From NCBI GenBank assembly GCA_944472155.2, contig OX235275.1, positions 57,243,228 to 57,307,227 on the forward strand: a stretch of 64,000 nucleotides of DNA, in the 5' to 3' direction. Both the position numbers and the translations under genes were made by a program. The notes beneath the pieces were generated by a model. The model saw nothing but the letters and a program-made list of their open reading frames with translations, was not told the origin of the DNA and ran no database searches. Positions 21,011 through 31,880 of this stretch are shown here, piece by piece. This DNA comes from Trichobilharzia szidati. Its lineage: Eukaryota; Platyhelminthes; Trematoda; Strigeidida; Schistosomatidae. Position 1 is the stretch's first letter. Every line of letters starts with the position of its first letter.

Positions 21011-21760
21011 ATTGCCTTAAACTATATACTACTGAGTGATTGAGGTGAGTAGTTTGTCAGTCACATCAATCAATAGTGTCTAGTTGCTATTTATGCTATG
21101 AAGCAGAACCCTTATTGTCATTTGAATAACTTCGGTCTCTGAATTAAACTGTGATGATATTTCCCCTTCTCGAACTGCATGAATTGAAAATTAGTTTGTA
21201 CATTGCAAATTTGATTCTTGTAGCTTGATGAAATTGATGGGAGAGAAGCTGTTCTACCCAGGCTTACCTACACTTAACTCTGAAAGCAAAGCGTGGAATA
21301 TAAAATAGTGTTAGGCCCCAACAGAATTTAAGCTTAGAAAGCCAGCCCAGATAAATCTCTCGAACAGAAAAATAAAAAAAGGCTAAAGACTCCATAAAAA
21401 CTTAAAAGATTTTTTGTCTCAAGAAGAGAACGTTTGCTTTACATACAGTGACTTTAGAGTTTAGCAAACCTATTTGCTAAACAAACCAATACCTTTAGTC
21501 AAGATAAGTTATCTGAAACTGTTTTCTTTTCTGTTTTCTTGTGATGCCTAGAATAGACAAAATAGTTACTTTTCACAGTTAAAATAAATTTAATGTACAA
21601 ATTCGCTTAAAAGCATTTTGTGTATTGACTGCGTCAATGATAAGTTCGATTGATTTCAGCAAATAGTTTTTCTCTGAATTACTTTTGAAATGGTGATTAT
21701 AGACTCCAAAGTAGGTTTTAATACTTCAAAATTCAGCTCGATTCTTTGGTTCCGTTTCTA
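21010..21760. other. Stretch with weak similarity to 50.37-50.47 kb
   Basis: Only a short piece (about 21300-21420, around aaaaggctaaagactccat) resembles 50370-50470, at the edge of the duplicated block there. No coding sequence or RNA gene was recognised. Confidence 0.3.
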
Positions 21761-21761
21761 G

Positions 21762-22300
21762 CTACAACGTGTGGCCACACGTACAGAAAGAGAGGACCCA
21801 TCGATCTCCGTTGGTTAGACCAACAAAATCATATTTTCTAAACGACCAATTGAGATTCTCCATTTGGAAGATGCAGTACCTAGACTTGTTTTTCTTTATC
21901 GTATCTACAAATTCAGATGCGCTTTCGGTGGAGTGAGTTATGAAGGACTTTGCTCTAGGAACTTGAATTTTGTGCTCAGGAACACCTACTAGTGTGGCTA
22001 TATAAAGGTGTAATATTGGAGAATCCTTCTTCATTAACTATTGGGTACCAGATAAATGGTCAAAATCATCCAGCTACCGAATACTCCAAACAGCAGAGGG
22101 CACTGTGATTCACCTATAACAACCTGTAATCTGCGTGAAAAGGTAACGGAACCAGCAGCTACTACAACTCTGGCCTTCTTTGGAGGCCATAATTTCATAA
22201 ATTCTGTATTATTCCTTTCCCTAATTTGTCTGATATTCAGTGTAGTGTAATGCTGGTGAATGTTATGACGCCTACAGATGCCATTGAACTGCAATCAGTT
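21762..22300 (-). mobile_element. Probable Penelope-like RT fragment
   Basis: Minus frame 22034-21762 contains AKSFITHSTESASEFVDTIKK and then KYDFVGLTN. This resembles the conserved S-V-x-S-x-x-F-V-x-x-I-K linker and SFDVVSLFTN strand of Penelope-like reverse transcriptases. The adjoining minus frame 22294-22034 has no clear motif. A single short match, so moderate to low certainty. Confidence 0.4.
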
Positions 22301-22379
22301 GATCTTATTGATTCGATATTATTTAAAAATAAGTGTTGTTAATAACCCTAATTCTTTCATTGTTATGGATGGATATATA

Positions 22380-23160
22380 TAATAATAATTTTCTTTATTC
22401 CAAAAACAGTACTTAAAATACAGAATGGAATTCTCAGCATTTGTCACAGCAGCTTGCATCTAATTTACTCAAAGTGTATATAAAATTAAAAATTAAAACG
22501 AAAATTAATCGGAGGAATTTGTCCACATTTATGACATAATTATTAGATATAATAATAATAAATGCTAATAACAGTGAGTTTGTTTCAAACGGTATTGTCG
22601 ATTCAGTTTGGAAAATTTAGCATGTTACGGATAATTGGGTCTTATGTTCTGTTGATATGGTATAGTGAGGTGAAATACAAAGTTAACAGTCATAATACAG
22701 CTTAAAATTATGTCCACACTATGAAAAATAAAATAAACAAAACGAAAAAATTGAGAGGATTGTAAATATAAGAAATACAATAACAATAAAGTATGATGCT
22801 TTAAGGGTGAAGGAAATGGTTTATTTAGCTATGCTAAGAAGATTAGTTAGTTCATTTCTGACGCTATTTTCATCACATAAAGTACGTGCTAAATATGGTA
22901 TAGTGGAATTTTTATACTTAGACGTACGTGCATAAAGTCTTCTGAAAAGACTTCTTGTTTTACCTGAGGAGACACAGGGTTGGAGCTGCTGGTAGAGTGG
23001 GTGCTCAGAGTCTGACAAAATTCCTCTAGCGAATCTGTTGCAGGACATCAAATGCCTATCAGTAACAATGCGAACGATATGGCCCAATGGGATGCCACTC
23101 GTCCTACTGAAAGTCTTCAGAGTTCTACGAAGTATGACGTAGTCCTCTTTTAGCAATGCA
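22380..23160 (-). mobile_element. 5'-truncated CR1-type LINE, 3' end
   Basis: Frame 23156-22821 (minus) encodes the C-terminal part: LKEDYVILRRTLKTFSRTSG, then SSGKTRSLFRRLYARTSKYKNSTIPYLARTLCDE. It is clearly homologous to 13985-13308. The untranslated 3' end near 22380 (ttctttattccaaaa) matches that element's end near 13165, with an (aat)n tail. It is truncated upstream of this domain. Confidence 0.75.
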
Positions 23161-23570
23161 GGAAAGAATAATGGTGAACAGTAAAGAAGAATAGGTAAAA
23201 TACATGAGTTGACAAACTGTAGAACCTGATGAAGAGGTTATCAAAACATTCTTTGTTCAGTAATCAGTCTTTTGATATCTATAAGTGCGAGCAACAATAA
23301 ACGAATCAGTCTGAGATAATTAACCCTTGAAATAGACACCCCAGTTTCATCTATCACGGAGTAAAGTATAAAGATTCATCATAAAGCTGACCGCTTACAT
23401 ATTCGAGTCACACACACACTTTAGCTCATTGAAGTTGCAGCTTTAGAAGGACTTAAACGTGCTTTTTTTCAAATTTATTTGCTATCATATTGAATTTGCC
23501 TTAATAATCTGTTTTCAGAATCAAGGGTAATTTTATACTATATTATTTCTTCCCTTTCCTTTCCGTTACC
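23160..23570. other. Spacer, further CR1-derived sequence likely
   Basis: The first 150 bp continue the CR1-type similarity without an open frame. The rest is AT-rich with no recognised feature. Confidence 0.3.
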
Positions 23571-25060
23571 CTTTATCTATGACTTATTATTATATTCTTT
23601 AGGGTTCTGCTTTCTTCCCTTCTTTTCAGTCTTCCCTGCGATTGTACGTAATCTCACATCTGCTCCTCGCACGATCTCCTCCATGTCACCCGGGGATGAT
23701 CCAGTCACCATTGCCCATTCGGGTTTCACTCGAGCGGTGACCTGACGCGCGATGCCTTTTCAAGCTGTCCTCAGAATGTGACCAGCCCATCTCCATTTTC
23801 TTCAGAATATTTGATGAACAATAGGCTCTTGGCTAGTTTGTTCCCATAGCTTCTTAGTGCTGGTTCTTTCTGGTCTTATTCACCATTTTTTCGTAATTTC
23901 AGTAGGCACCTTTCCTCTGCTTCAAACAATTTGCAATAGTGACGTAATTAAATCTGTCGCAGTCTCTCAGTCTAATTTCAGTGATTTAGGAGGGATTCCT
24001 TCTGGTCCTGATACCTTCCTGTTTGCACTTCAATAGCTTGATTGCATTCAAGATTTCTGTTTTTGTTGGAGGATTGGTGTCCACTGACAGGCAGTTCTGT
24101 GCGTAATGTTGGCAGTATTTCTGGCCGAGTAGGAGGTGATGGTCGGTTGCAGAGTCCTTTAACGTGATCAGCCTGTTGTTTTATTTTCCACTTCTCTTTG
24201 GTTATTCGGTCCCACTGATCATCATCTATAGGTTTTATCTGCGTTGTTTTTTCCAGGGATAGAGACCTGGTTATCTGATTTAATGTTCTGCGGTGTGTTT
24301 TACTTGCGGCCTGTTCTGCTTCAACTGACAGTGTGTCGTAGGATTGTCCTTTATCTTCCCTAGCACTCTCCTTCACCTCTTTATTCAGTGCAACGTACAC
24401 CGAACTCAACGTTTCCGTATACTATCCACCTTTGCATTCGTCTATCATCTGTTTCACCACTGTTCTGTGTTCTATTAACCTGCAGGTATTGTTTGAGAAG
24501 CATTCCTTGTCTTGTCTCTTATTTCTTCCTAAAATAGTTGTACACTTGTATAACTTTGATGCCTAAATAAATGTTTTAAATCTATATTAATTTAGTTTTG
24601 ATCATCCATAATCTATTCATTTTTCTATAAATGTATTTATAACAGGTACATATGATATAAGAGTGTTCGGGATGTTTTACACAAGTGTATTACAGGTGTT
24701 AGGTAAATTACATTGTTCTATTGTTTGTTATAACAGAACTCAAGTTATTATTTTTTAGGTTTAGTGTTGTGGACTTTGACAGCCTGCATCCATCTCAACT
24801 TCACTCGGGGATTCCAAGCAGTTATATATCATATCTTCTCCTTTCTTTGGCTAATTGGGCAGTCTTCTCAGCTACATACATTGTACGAACATTCAACGTC
24901 CCTATTCCTTTTTTTGTCTTCTTCCAAAGAAGACACACTGGCTGCCTGAATTGCTGGAAGCTTTTATCAGCCTTCTGTGTCATTTCGCCTCCCCGATTCC
25001 AGCGAAGAATAAGTTTGTGTTTTTAGTTTTTTAAATATTTTTCTTGTGCGTTGAAGTTTT
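23570..25060 (-). mobile_element. RTE-clade LINE with internal deletion of the RT
   Basis: Minus-strand order is as follows. 25020-24770 encodes the endonuclease start (GTLNVRTMYVAEKTAQLAKE). 24409-23978 is a 143-codon frame with the pre-RT region (LNKEVKESAREDKGQSYDTL, EAEQAASKTHRRTLNQITRSLS, NRPSPPTRPEILPTLRTELP). About 23790-23640 is the distal end (a GH.LR, IARQVTARVKPE and GDMEEIVRGAD stretch). Most of the endonuclease and the RT palm are gone, so the copy is dead. It parallels 545-1290 and 54.69-55.35 kb. Confidence 0.75.
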
Positions 25061-25069
25061 TGTAGCTGT

Positions 25070-25345
25070 TCGAATACTTTCCCGAGGTAAAGTAGCTAGC
25101 CCTTCATTTTCCGAGATTGGGATCAGCTAGAAAACGACTAGTAAAACAAGCAAGGGTTGGACTTGAGAGGGTCCCCAATTGGCTTTGATGTTTGAAACGA
25201 TGGGTGTCATGTTCAAAACTCAGTGGGTCGAGAATCATTCAGCGGGAAACCAGACATATACTGCCAATGAATCCCAAATAGGGTGGAAAGCCTATCCTGG
25301 ATTCCACTGCTAATCACCATCCACCACATAATGTTTAGTGACAAA
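25070..25345 (+). mobile_element. Hammerhead-type short element, degenerate
   Basis: From 25070 the sequence matches 1480-1680 and 55.4-56.0 kb. Positions 25252-25312 align with the schistosome Sm-alpha hammerhead: a ctgccaatgaatcccaaata segment, then ggtggaaag and tcctggattccactgctaa. The CUGAUGA box has decayed to CCAAUGA, so cleavage is unlikely. Confidence 0.6.
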
Positions 25346-25800
25346 TGTTGAAATAAATTTGCTTTTCGTCGCAATATCCTCATTTATTTCCCACAACACG
25401 AGTTGTTATTGTTAGTGACAGCGTATTGTTTTTTTTAAAATGACAATCATTTCAGTTAATGATAACAACCATTCAGTAGTGTTGCAACTCCTTATATAAA
25501 AAATCTAAATCACACAGTGTTGTACAGTAATATTAACTGATGTAACACTGCATAACACTGTGTGATTTATCAAAGTAAAATCTTATCCTTAATGGAGCTA
25601 CATTCTACCACAATGCCCAAGTTTTATACTTATATGAAAATAAAATCACTTGTATGTAGAACCATCTGTATTACTATCTTAAATCTTGCTAGCGAATTTA
25701 AATAGCTCTCTTCTTGTTAGCCTTAATCAGTTGTTCAAGTCATCAGGAAAGGTCGCCGTGTTGAGATGTCCATTGTGTATTTATTCCCCTTTATCAATTT
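25345..25800. repeat. Shared flank with a small Penelope-terminus palindrome
   Basis: The flank matches 2560-2800 and 56.05-56.3 kb. Within it, 25509-25568 is an imperfect palindrome (aatcacacagtgttg facing taacactgtgtgatt). It is followed by gataaaatcttatccttaatgga-like sequence, the signature of the PLE inverted repeats in the MEG introns. It may be a relic of an element that lost its interior. Confidence 0.45.
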
Positions 25801-26095
25801 GAAAGGTCCCAATGGCTGAATGGTATACGAGCTTGTCTTGTAACCGGAAGGTCCTGGGTTCGAAATCTGGTTTTTGTTCGCCATTGGCACAGTGGTAGAG
25901 TGCTCGCCGACCACGTAGGTGGTGCGGGGTTCAATGACCGGCCGATGAGGCGCTCCTTTACCCCGCTAAGCCAGTATTTAAGACTGGTAAAGAGGGGCCT
26001 AGCAACCCCATCCTCTGGAAATAATCACCACTGCTACAGAAACTTCAAGCCGCTAGCTTGAAGCTCTATATTTCACTGGGAACGTAAGTGAAATA
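25800..26095 (+). mobile_element. Two tRNA-derived SINE modules in tandem
   Basis: Positions 25803-25872 form a Thr(UGU)-like head (ggctgaatggt, cttgtaac, gggttcgaa). From 25885 a second module follows: a tRNA-like head (gcacagtggtagagtgctcg), the family body (agtatttaagactggtaaag, then aacttcaagcc) and the RTE-like tail ttgaagctctatatttcactgggaacgtaagtg with a short A-rich end. Both heads are mutated. Confidence 0.6.
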
Positions 26096-26099
26096 AAAA

Positions 26100-26540
26100 A
26101 TCTATTTCAATAAAACATGGACAAGAGTTTGTGTAGAATGAAATCGTACCATCATTGTTTATTTTCTTGGCTTCTCATCAGTTGCTTACAGCCCAAAGTT
26201 ACTATTAAATTTATGTACAGAACACCGTAATCATACAACTCCAGAGAGTTCAAGTTCAAACAAGAAATCAGCGTGTGTACATAATGGTATTAAAAATGAT
26301 CACTTAATTACAAACAGTAAGAGTCATACAGAACGGAATTTTCAGCGTTACGTAATCAGATGAAGGAGAGAATAAAGACATCCGGTTTCCAGGGGAAGGA
26401 AAGCCTGATAACTGCTTCTTTCTCAACACATTAATCAGGTTTCCAAAGTTTGATAGATAGTGCTTCGACAAACGTGAGGAGAATTGAGCTTCTCTTTTGT
26501 CTATTGATAATTTTGAAGGATTTTGCAATGTCAACCTTAT
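26100..26540 (-). mobile_element. Penelope-like GIY-YIG C-terminal fragment
   Basis: Minus-strand reading of 26530-26390 gives FKIINRQKRSS, FVEALSIKLWKP and CVEKEAVI, matching the better preserved copy at 57.99-57.80 kb. The whole stretch aligns to 57500-57985, including noncoding sequence, so this is a duplicated segment and not two insertions. Confidence 0.6.
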
Positions 26541-26619
26541 GACTCATATCAAGCAGTTGCCTGGCAATGGAATACGCGCTTCAAACAGTGCCTGGAATTT
26601 GATTTATGTGTTGAGAAAG

Positions 26620-26985
26620 AAGCAGTTTTCATGCAGAGATTACAGCAGATTTTCTCACGCTATTACTACAAAAAGTTTGCAAAGAGGGAAAGGTACCTAT
26701 TGATTGGAAGGAGATCTACCTCGTTAAGCTGCCAAAGAAAGGAGATTCAGGTCTGTGCAAGAACTGACTAGTGTGGAATAAGGGTCTTGTCCACGCCAAG
26801 TAAGATACACTCGGTACGGAACTCCACCAGCCAAACCGGAACAAGCTGGATTCAGGAAAGGCAGATCACTTGCTTATCAAATTGCAATTCTACTCATCGT
26901 CATCGAACAAAGCATAGAATGGCAGTCAAACATCTCCCTATCTCAACTCCGTTGACTTTTAAAAGGCCTTTGGCAGACAGCGTAG
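26620..26985 (+). mobile_element. RTE-clade LINE fragment, start of the RT
   Basis: The + strand reads KEGKVPIDWKE, LVKLPKKGDSGLCKN, LDSGKADHLLIK and VDF.KAFGRQR, the N-terminal RT motifs of SR2-like elements. It parallels 58060-58390. At 26985 the match stops and the MEG unit begins. In the third unit, more than 1.9 kb of RTE and flank lies between these points, so a deletion joined them here. Confidence 0.65.
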
Positions 26986-26999
26986 AGCGACCAGCACAG

Positions 27000-27649
27000 C
27001 TCTAGGAATAATATCAAATCCATGCATCATATTTTGATTAGCATTACTACAAGCACACACACATTGAGAACATCTGTAGCTGAGTTGAAATGCTCTCACT
27101 AGTGTTGAGATCTTTGAATTTCATAGTTTGTAACTGCGAAGTGTACATTAGCCTTATAGGTAACATTTTCAGAGCCACAGTATTGAGACCTGTAATATGG
27201 TGACCAGTAGAACTTAATCAATACTGCCAGTAAGCTTCGGACACAAAATACCAGTCATTCCCCAGTAACTGATCATTGTGTACAGACATTGTATGTATGA
27301 CAGACAGTTTTGTGCTCTGTTTGTTAGATTCTTTTGTTCGATTCATGAATGTTGCATGCTTTCATGTAGTATTGGTGTGTGTCAACGTCTCTTGACGCAT
27401 AAGCTCATGGGCGTTACCCGAAATATCAATTGTATTTTGATAACAGTAATCCTTGCTTCACACATCTTAAAAAAATAGGCGGACCATTAGATATTTTTTC
27501 TCAAAAAATCATCTCAAATTATATCACAAACACTTTAACACCCCTTCGCCTTGGTTCATTCACGTTTTCTCGCCGTTTCATTGAATCCTTGAGAGACAGA
27601 TTTCGAACGTGGGACAGACTTAAACTATACATGTGGTATATTTCCAGCA
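27000..27649 (+). promoter_or_regulatory. Conserved upstream region of MEG copy 1
   Basis: About 650 bp upstream of the TATA-like box are shared with copies 2 (39050-39706) and 3 (60430-61088) with few changes. Shared blocks include gttacccgaaa(t/g)atcaatt and cccttcgccttggtt. No separate gene was recognised here, so the region is likely to carry the promoter of each copy. Confidence 0.45.
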
Positions 27650-27656
27650 TATAAAT
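27650..27656 (+). promoter_or_regulatory. TATA-like box of MEG copy 1
   Basis: TATAAAT lies 50 bp upstream of the ATG at 27700, the same distance as in copies 2 (39707) and 3 (61089). Conserved spacing in three paralogues supports a functional core promoter. Confidence 0.5.
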
Positions 27657-27699
27657 GTTTCAGTTTTGAAACTACTTCATTGTTCAGTTAACCAAGAAG

Positions 27700-27778
27700 A
27701 TGAGATCAGCTATTTTTCTCTTATATCTACTGTTTGTTCTACACACTATCATGCTTAGCACTGTCGGAGCAGACTCAG
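27700..27778 (+). CDS. MEG-like gene copy 1, signal-peptide exon
   Basis: A 79-nt exon encodes MRSAIFLLYLLFVLHTIML plus STVGADS and ends in phase 1 at CAG|GTGAGT. The product starts with a classical signal peptide: basic residue at position 2, long hydrophobic core, and Gly-Ala before a likely cleavage point near residues 22-24. Length, phase and signal peptide match exon 1 of schistosome micro-exon genes. A candidate next exon is 30145-30169, and another possible one is 30690-30705. The full gene could not be completed. Three intact paralogous first exons argue that this is a real gene family. Confidence 0.65.
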
Positions 27779-28012
27779 GTGAGTTTAATTTTATTATTTT
27801 AATTTTTGTTATTAACATTATAATTGTCTAAGAAATATTTCATATACTTTTTCCATCTATACGGTAGAACTTTGATGTTTCTGATGTAGTTACGTCCTCT
27901 AAGCGAAATATTCCATGTGACAGGCTTTCATTGTCAGCCCAAACAACAACTTCAAGAGGTTGACTTGAAGACTGAATTCCTGTTAAGCGAATCTGATCAG
28001 ATTTGTTTCATA

Positions 28013-29315
28013 ACGGATAAAATCATATTTTCATAAAATCAGACAGTGTTGTTATACAGTAATATTTACTGATGACCACCTTTCAAGTACAATTTATCAT
28101 CGCTATTCACAATCATATCAAGGCACTACTCACACAACTTTCTTGCTTCGTTTATATACATCAGTAAAAAATGATGATTAGACATTTGAACAAAATCAGC
28201 ATAAGATAAAGTGCATTCAGAAATAATATTAGTGTTTTCAATCATAAACAATAAGATGGGAAATGAGATGTTTATATAGTAGAAATAAGTAAAGTGCTAG
28301 AACGTTAGAATGTGAAATGAATACATTTTAACATCATTTATTATCCTCCTCTGATTTGACTGGGGGTAATAATATCTCCCATAGCTCTGGTATTTGCTTT
28401 GAGTCATTTCTGTTGCTTGTGTCGGGTGTAGATTATTCGATGAACCAGGACTCAATAATCAATCTCTGTCTCCACCTACATCTATTACTGTGTTTAGAAT
28501 TTTGACTCTGTCTCACTTACCCTACTGTGTGATAGTGTGTTAGTGGATGCAGTGCGATTGCTGAGTTTTTTGCTGAATTACTTATCTTGATGGGGTCAGT
28601 CATTCTAACCTTAGCTAAATTAATATGTTCTGATCATCTCACTACTCCTGATCTACTGGTTTGATTGACCTATGTAATTGAGTTAACTCACAGGCACTGC
28701 AATGTATTTTGTAAATTATATTATTTTGTTTAATTGGAGACAACAACAGGGTCCTTCAGCCTACAAAGCTTGTCTCTGAGTGAGTTTGTAGGTTTGAATG
28801 CCAGTCTAATTCTTGCTTTATTGAGAATCCTACGTACGATCCCCTAACTCCTTATATGATAAAACTGTAAATGCCTTATATTCTTCGTTTTTATGTTATC
28901 ACTGTTAGTTTCACCATAATTTTTATTTAGTTTTTGACTTTTTCAGATCTTCTTAATGAATTTTATGGGATAGTTATTTAACACCAACGCCTCTTCTATG
29001 TGTTTCATTTCATCGTTTCGGTTTCTTATTGTTACTTATTTTTACAATAAAACATCTTATTGTATTTTATTGATACCACTAATATTATTTCTGAATGTTC
29101 TTTATCTTATGCTGATTTTATTGAAATGTCTAATCATCAATGTTTACTCATGCATATAAATGAAGGAAGAAAGTTGTGTGAGTATTGCCTTGATATGATT
29201 ATGAGTAGCAATGATAATTTGTGATAGAAAGGTGGTTATCTGTAAATATTACTGTATAACAACACTGTCTGATATTATCAAAATAAAATTTTATCCCTAA
29301 TGGAGTTATCTCAGC
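28013..29315 (-). mobile_element. Penelope-like relic flanked by inverted repeats (MEG copy 1 intron)
   Basis: Left end 28013-28100 and right end about 29200-29315 are inverted copies (for example cagacagtgttgttatacag facing its complement). The interior on the minus strand (28830-28520) reads RLAFKPTNSLRDKLCRLKDPV and then QTSRSGVVR, resembling the PLE zinc-ligand/GIY-YIG region. Inverted terminal repeats are a known arrangement in Penelope-like elements. It is shared with copies 2 and 3 and therefore predates the duplications. Confidence 0.6.
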
Positions 29316-29514
29316 AATGCTGTTATGCAGCTATACAGTCCTGATTATCCCAATTCAATTTCAAGAAGTCTTTTAGAATCACATAGAATGTTCTTAAATA
29401 AGTGGGATCAAAATATCTGTCGTAAAGAATCGCACATTTATGGTTTCCTGCGTCTTCGCTAGCTTGGAGCTGCGCTCATCAACTTAAAATAATACCAATA
29501 ATAATAATGATTAA

Positions 29515-29725
29515 TTATTCCTGAACGTTCCTAGTGCAATGTAGGGCTTCAAGCAGCAGCTGTAAAGTTTCGGTAGAAGTGGTTTTTATTTTTTTACAAG
29601 ATGGGGCTGCTAGCCTCATGCCCAACCTTCCCTCTTTACCAGTTTTACTTCATAGTTAGCGAGGTTCGGGAATGCGTCGGCGTGGACGGAGAGCATTCCA
29701 CCATCGTGCAACAGACGCACTCATC
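29515..29725 (-). mobile_element. tRNA-derived SINE (RTE-tailed family), MEG copy 1
   Basis: The reverse complement carries a decayed head, then aaaactggtaaagagggaaggttgggcatgaggct, then cttctaccgaaactttacagc and the tail gcttgaagccctacattgcactaggaacg with an (aat)-rich end. The same insertion is at 42110-42310 and 62945-63150, so it is older than the duplication. Confidence 0.65.
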
Positions 29726-30144
29726 AACTATGTTCCCTTAGTGATTCAGTTAGGGAAGCCATAGTGTAAGCTTGCTTATTTTTCCCATTACTATATATGG
29801 TATCAAATCAAATGTCGCCCATTGTTTGATCCGAAAATTTCCTGTTTCCATGAGAAATGTAGTGAATTTTCACCTCAAATTTTGCAACCTCTAAATTGTT
29901 GATTTGTTTCCGAGCTAATGAAAACTCTTTCAACTGTAGTATGTGATAAACATCACGGAAATGTACACTAGTACTGAAGGGCTATACGCCTGATTAAGCC
30001 AGATTCAATGATTCCTAGACTGAATTACCGCGTCAGTCCTCAAGAATTGAGATTTTTAGTCATTATCATGTGCTCAGTGGCTTATATTCTTTCATATACA
30101 TTAAAAGAATCTACAGCATTTGTATTTTCTTCTAAATTGCCCAG

Positions 30145-30169
30145 AGGACGGCTCAGGTCGTGGTGGTAG
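30145..30169 (+). CDS. Candidate micro-exon of MEG copy 1
   Basis: Between a tgcccag acceptor and a GTAAGT donor lie 25 nt that continue the phase-1 frame of exon 1: E-D-G-S-G-R-G-G. A second donor (GTAGGT) 4 nt upstream would give a 21-nt exon that keeps phase 1. Acceptor, donor and open frame are all kept in copies 2 (42725-42749) and 3 (63575-63599), which encode EDGSGSGG and EDSSSRGG. No transcript evidence; the first exon is 2.4 kb away. Confidence 0.45.
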
Positions 30170-31139
30170 GTAAGTATGTAGACTGGTTTTAAAGCTGTGG
30201 CATTCTTATTTGATTCAACTAAGTGCTCAGACTCTGTTGGCATGTTGGCTTCTTGAGCGGATGCCTCGACGATGAAAGTAGTCATTAATTTGCGCGAAAA
30301 ATTATCTGAACTAAATAGCCGCAAGTACATTTAACTTCATAAATACTGATTATTATTCCTTATTCGCTGAACATCAGTATATTCTCAACAGCTCTGTACA
30401 CTGTCGCCTACCTCTACTCAGCTAAGTGTAGTTCTGGAATGCTATTTTCCAATAATGATCGTTCCTTAAATATTCATTCATGAAGTTAGCTTGATTTCTT
30501 CATGTTTTTTCAGGAGGTAAACAGCTGTCCTGCTTTCCAGTCTGACATTCTTACTAAACATGTCATCTAGAATACAGGATACAAGCTACTGAGGTTTGCG
30601 TGTCGGCTATTTTCTGGCTGTGAATATGGTTACCATTGGTAGGAGCTTATGCATACCATTAGAAGCTAACTTCATCTGTATACATGCAGATGATGGGCTA
30701 CACTTGTAACATTATAGAGAGAGTTACAGAATGACAATAGTTAGAACACTATTGTACATTAGATTATTCAGCTTACCAGTTAATTCGAAACATCCATTTC
30801 ATCATATAAAGTCTTTTGGTTTGGTGGATTTCTATTAGTGTTCTGTGGAATCGATGCGTTTCATTGTCGACCAATATTGTAAACGCCTGAGCTGTGAACA
30901 AAAACTCAACAAGCGCTATGAAGTAATTAGGGATTGAATTAGGACGTTTTTCTGATTCCAAGATGTTTATGTCATGTGTTAGGAACAAAAAGCTTTCATT
31001 TATTGAAAAACTTTTATCAACTAGCTCTTTCTGGGACACGTTGGGGTAAGTTTGTGACAAAAACACCACAATGTAAATAACATTTTAAGCCTCGCTTCGA
31101 TTGAACGGTGGACATATCGATTCATTTTTAATGCTATAC
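30170..31139. other. Unit-specific intronic stretch
   Basis: Conserved between copies 1 and 2. It contains a possible 16-nt micro-exon (30690-30705; 43280-43295 in copy 2), with an atgcag acceptor and gtaa donor at matching places. The minus frames 30330-30082 and 31069-30773 are not called as genes because the matching frames differ between copies. Confidence 0.3.
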
Positions 31140-31880
31140 AAACTCGAAGACTTTCAGGTGAAATCCAGCAGATTGGCTGAAGAAACAGAGGAGACAGGAC
31201 TCCAGGTGAACACAGAGAAGGCGAAGGTGATGAAGATAGCTGGCCAACAACAATAAGCAGTACTAGTCACTGTCAACGGCAGAAATTCGAAGGAGGTTAC
31301 TTCCTTCATTTATCTAGGATGATCCGTTAAAACAGATGAAGATGTCAAAGTCAGAAAGTGAAAGACAAGATGCACTCGCATCACTCTTCTGCACTAAACA
31401 TGAAGAAAAAGATTTGGATTTTCAAAAAAATATGAAGTTACTTCTTCGATACGGGTCAGAAAATTCTGGCGTCTCGAAAATCATCCCCAGAGGACTTATA
31501 CTAATAGCTGCCTCCAATTTCTCCATACTGAAGATCAGATGGCGGGCCAGCCAGAAGGAATTGGCAACAAGAAACTCTGGGAACAAATCAACCAGAGCCG
31601 ATCGCTCAAAAATATGTGGGAGAAAATGGAGATGGATTGAGTATACGTTGATGGGGCCATTGAATGACATAGCGTGCAGTGAAGGTTATAGCTCGAGTGG
31701 AACCGAAATTCAGAGGCGTTGCTTCTAGGGCAACATTGAGGAGGTCATGAGCAAAGATGCCAGACTATGGGAAGTCGTGGGTTCAGTTAGAGAGGAGAAC
31801 CTAAAATAGAACAAAATGGTTACGTTTTGTTGAAGCCCTATCTTCCGCTTGCGATCGAACGGAACAATAAAGTATATATA
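31140..31880 (+). mobile_element. RTE-clade LINE fragment (MEG unit 1)
   Basis: The + strand reads SRLAEETEETGLQVNTEKAKVMKI, NGRNSKEVTSFIYLG and RKWRWIEYTLMGPLNDIA, then the 3' end (gaagccctatcttccgctt plus a short aataaa tail). It is the post-RT portion of an SR2-like element, truncated at its 5' end. The counterpart at 43738-44385 in unit 2 shares the same 5' truncation point, so it was inserted before duplication. Confidence 0.7.

Noticed and set aside
25803..25872. Possible functional tRNA-Thr(UGU) gene
   Set aside because: No matching acceptor stem, a mutated T arm, and repeated relics of the same head at 7.30, 36.16 and 48.24 kb indicate a SINE fragment.
30082..30330. Minus-strand frame of 82 codons with a similar 91-codon frame at 42662-42937
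   Set aside because: The two frames agree only in parts; a 26-bp difference shifts one against the other, and the third paralogue is disrupted. Conservation is that of the duplicated DNA, not of a protein.
31336..31728. 130-codon plus-strand frame as a host gene
   Set aside because: Its content (NKSTRADRSKICGRKWRWIEY) is RTE post-RT sequence read through frame slips, and the unit-2 counterpart is broken.
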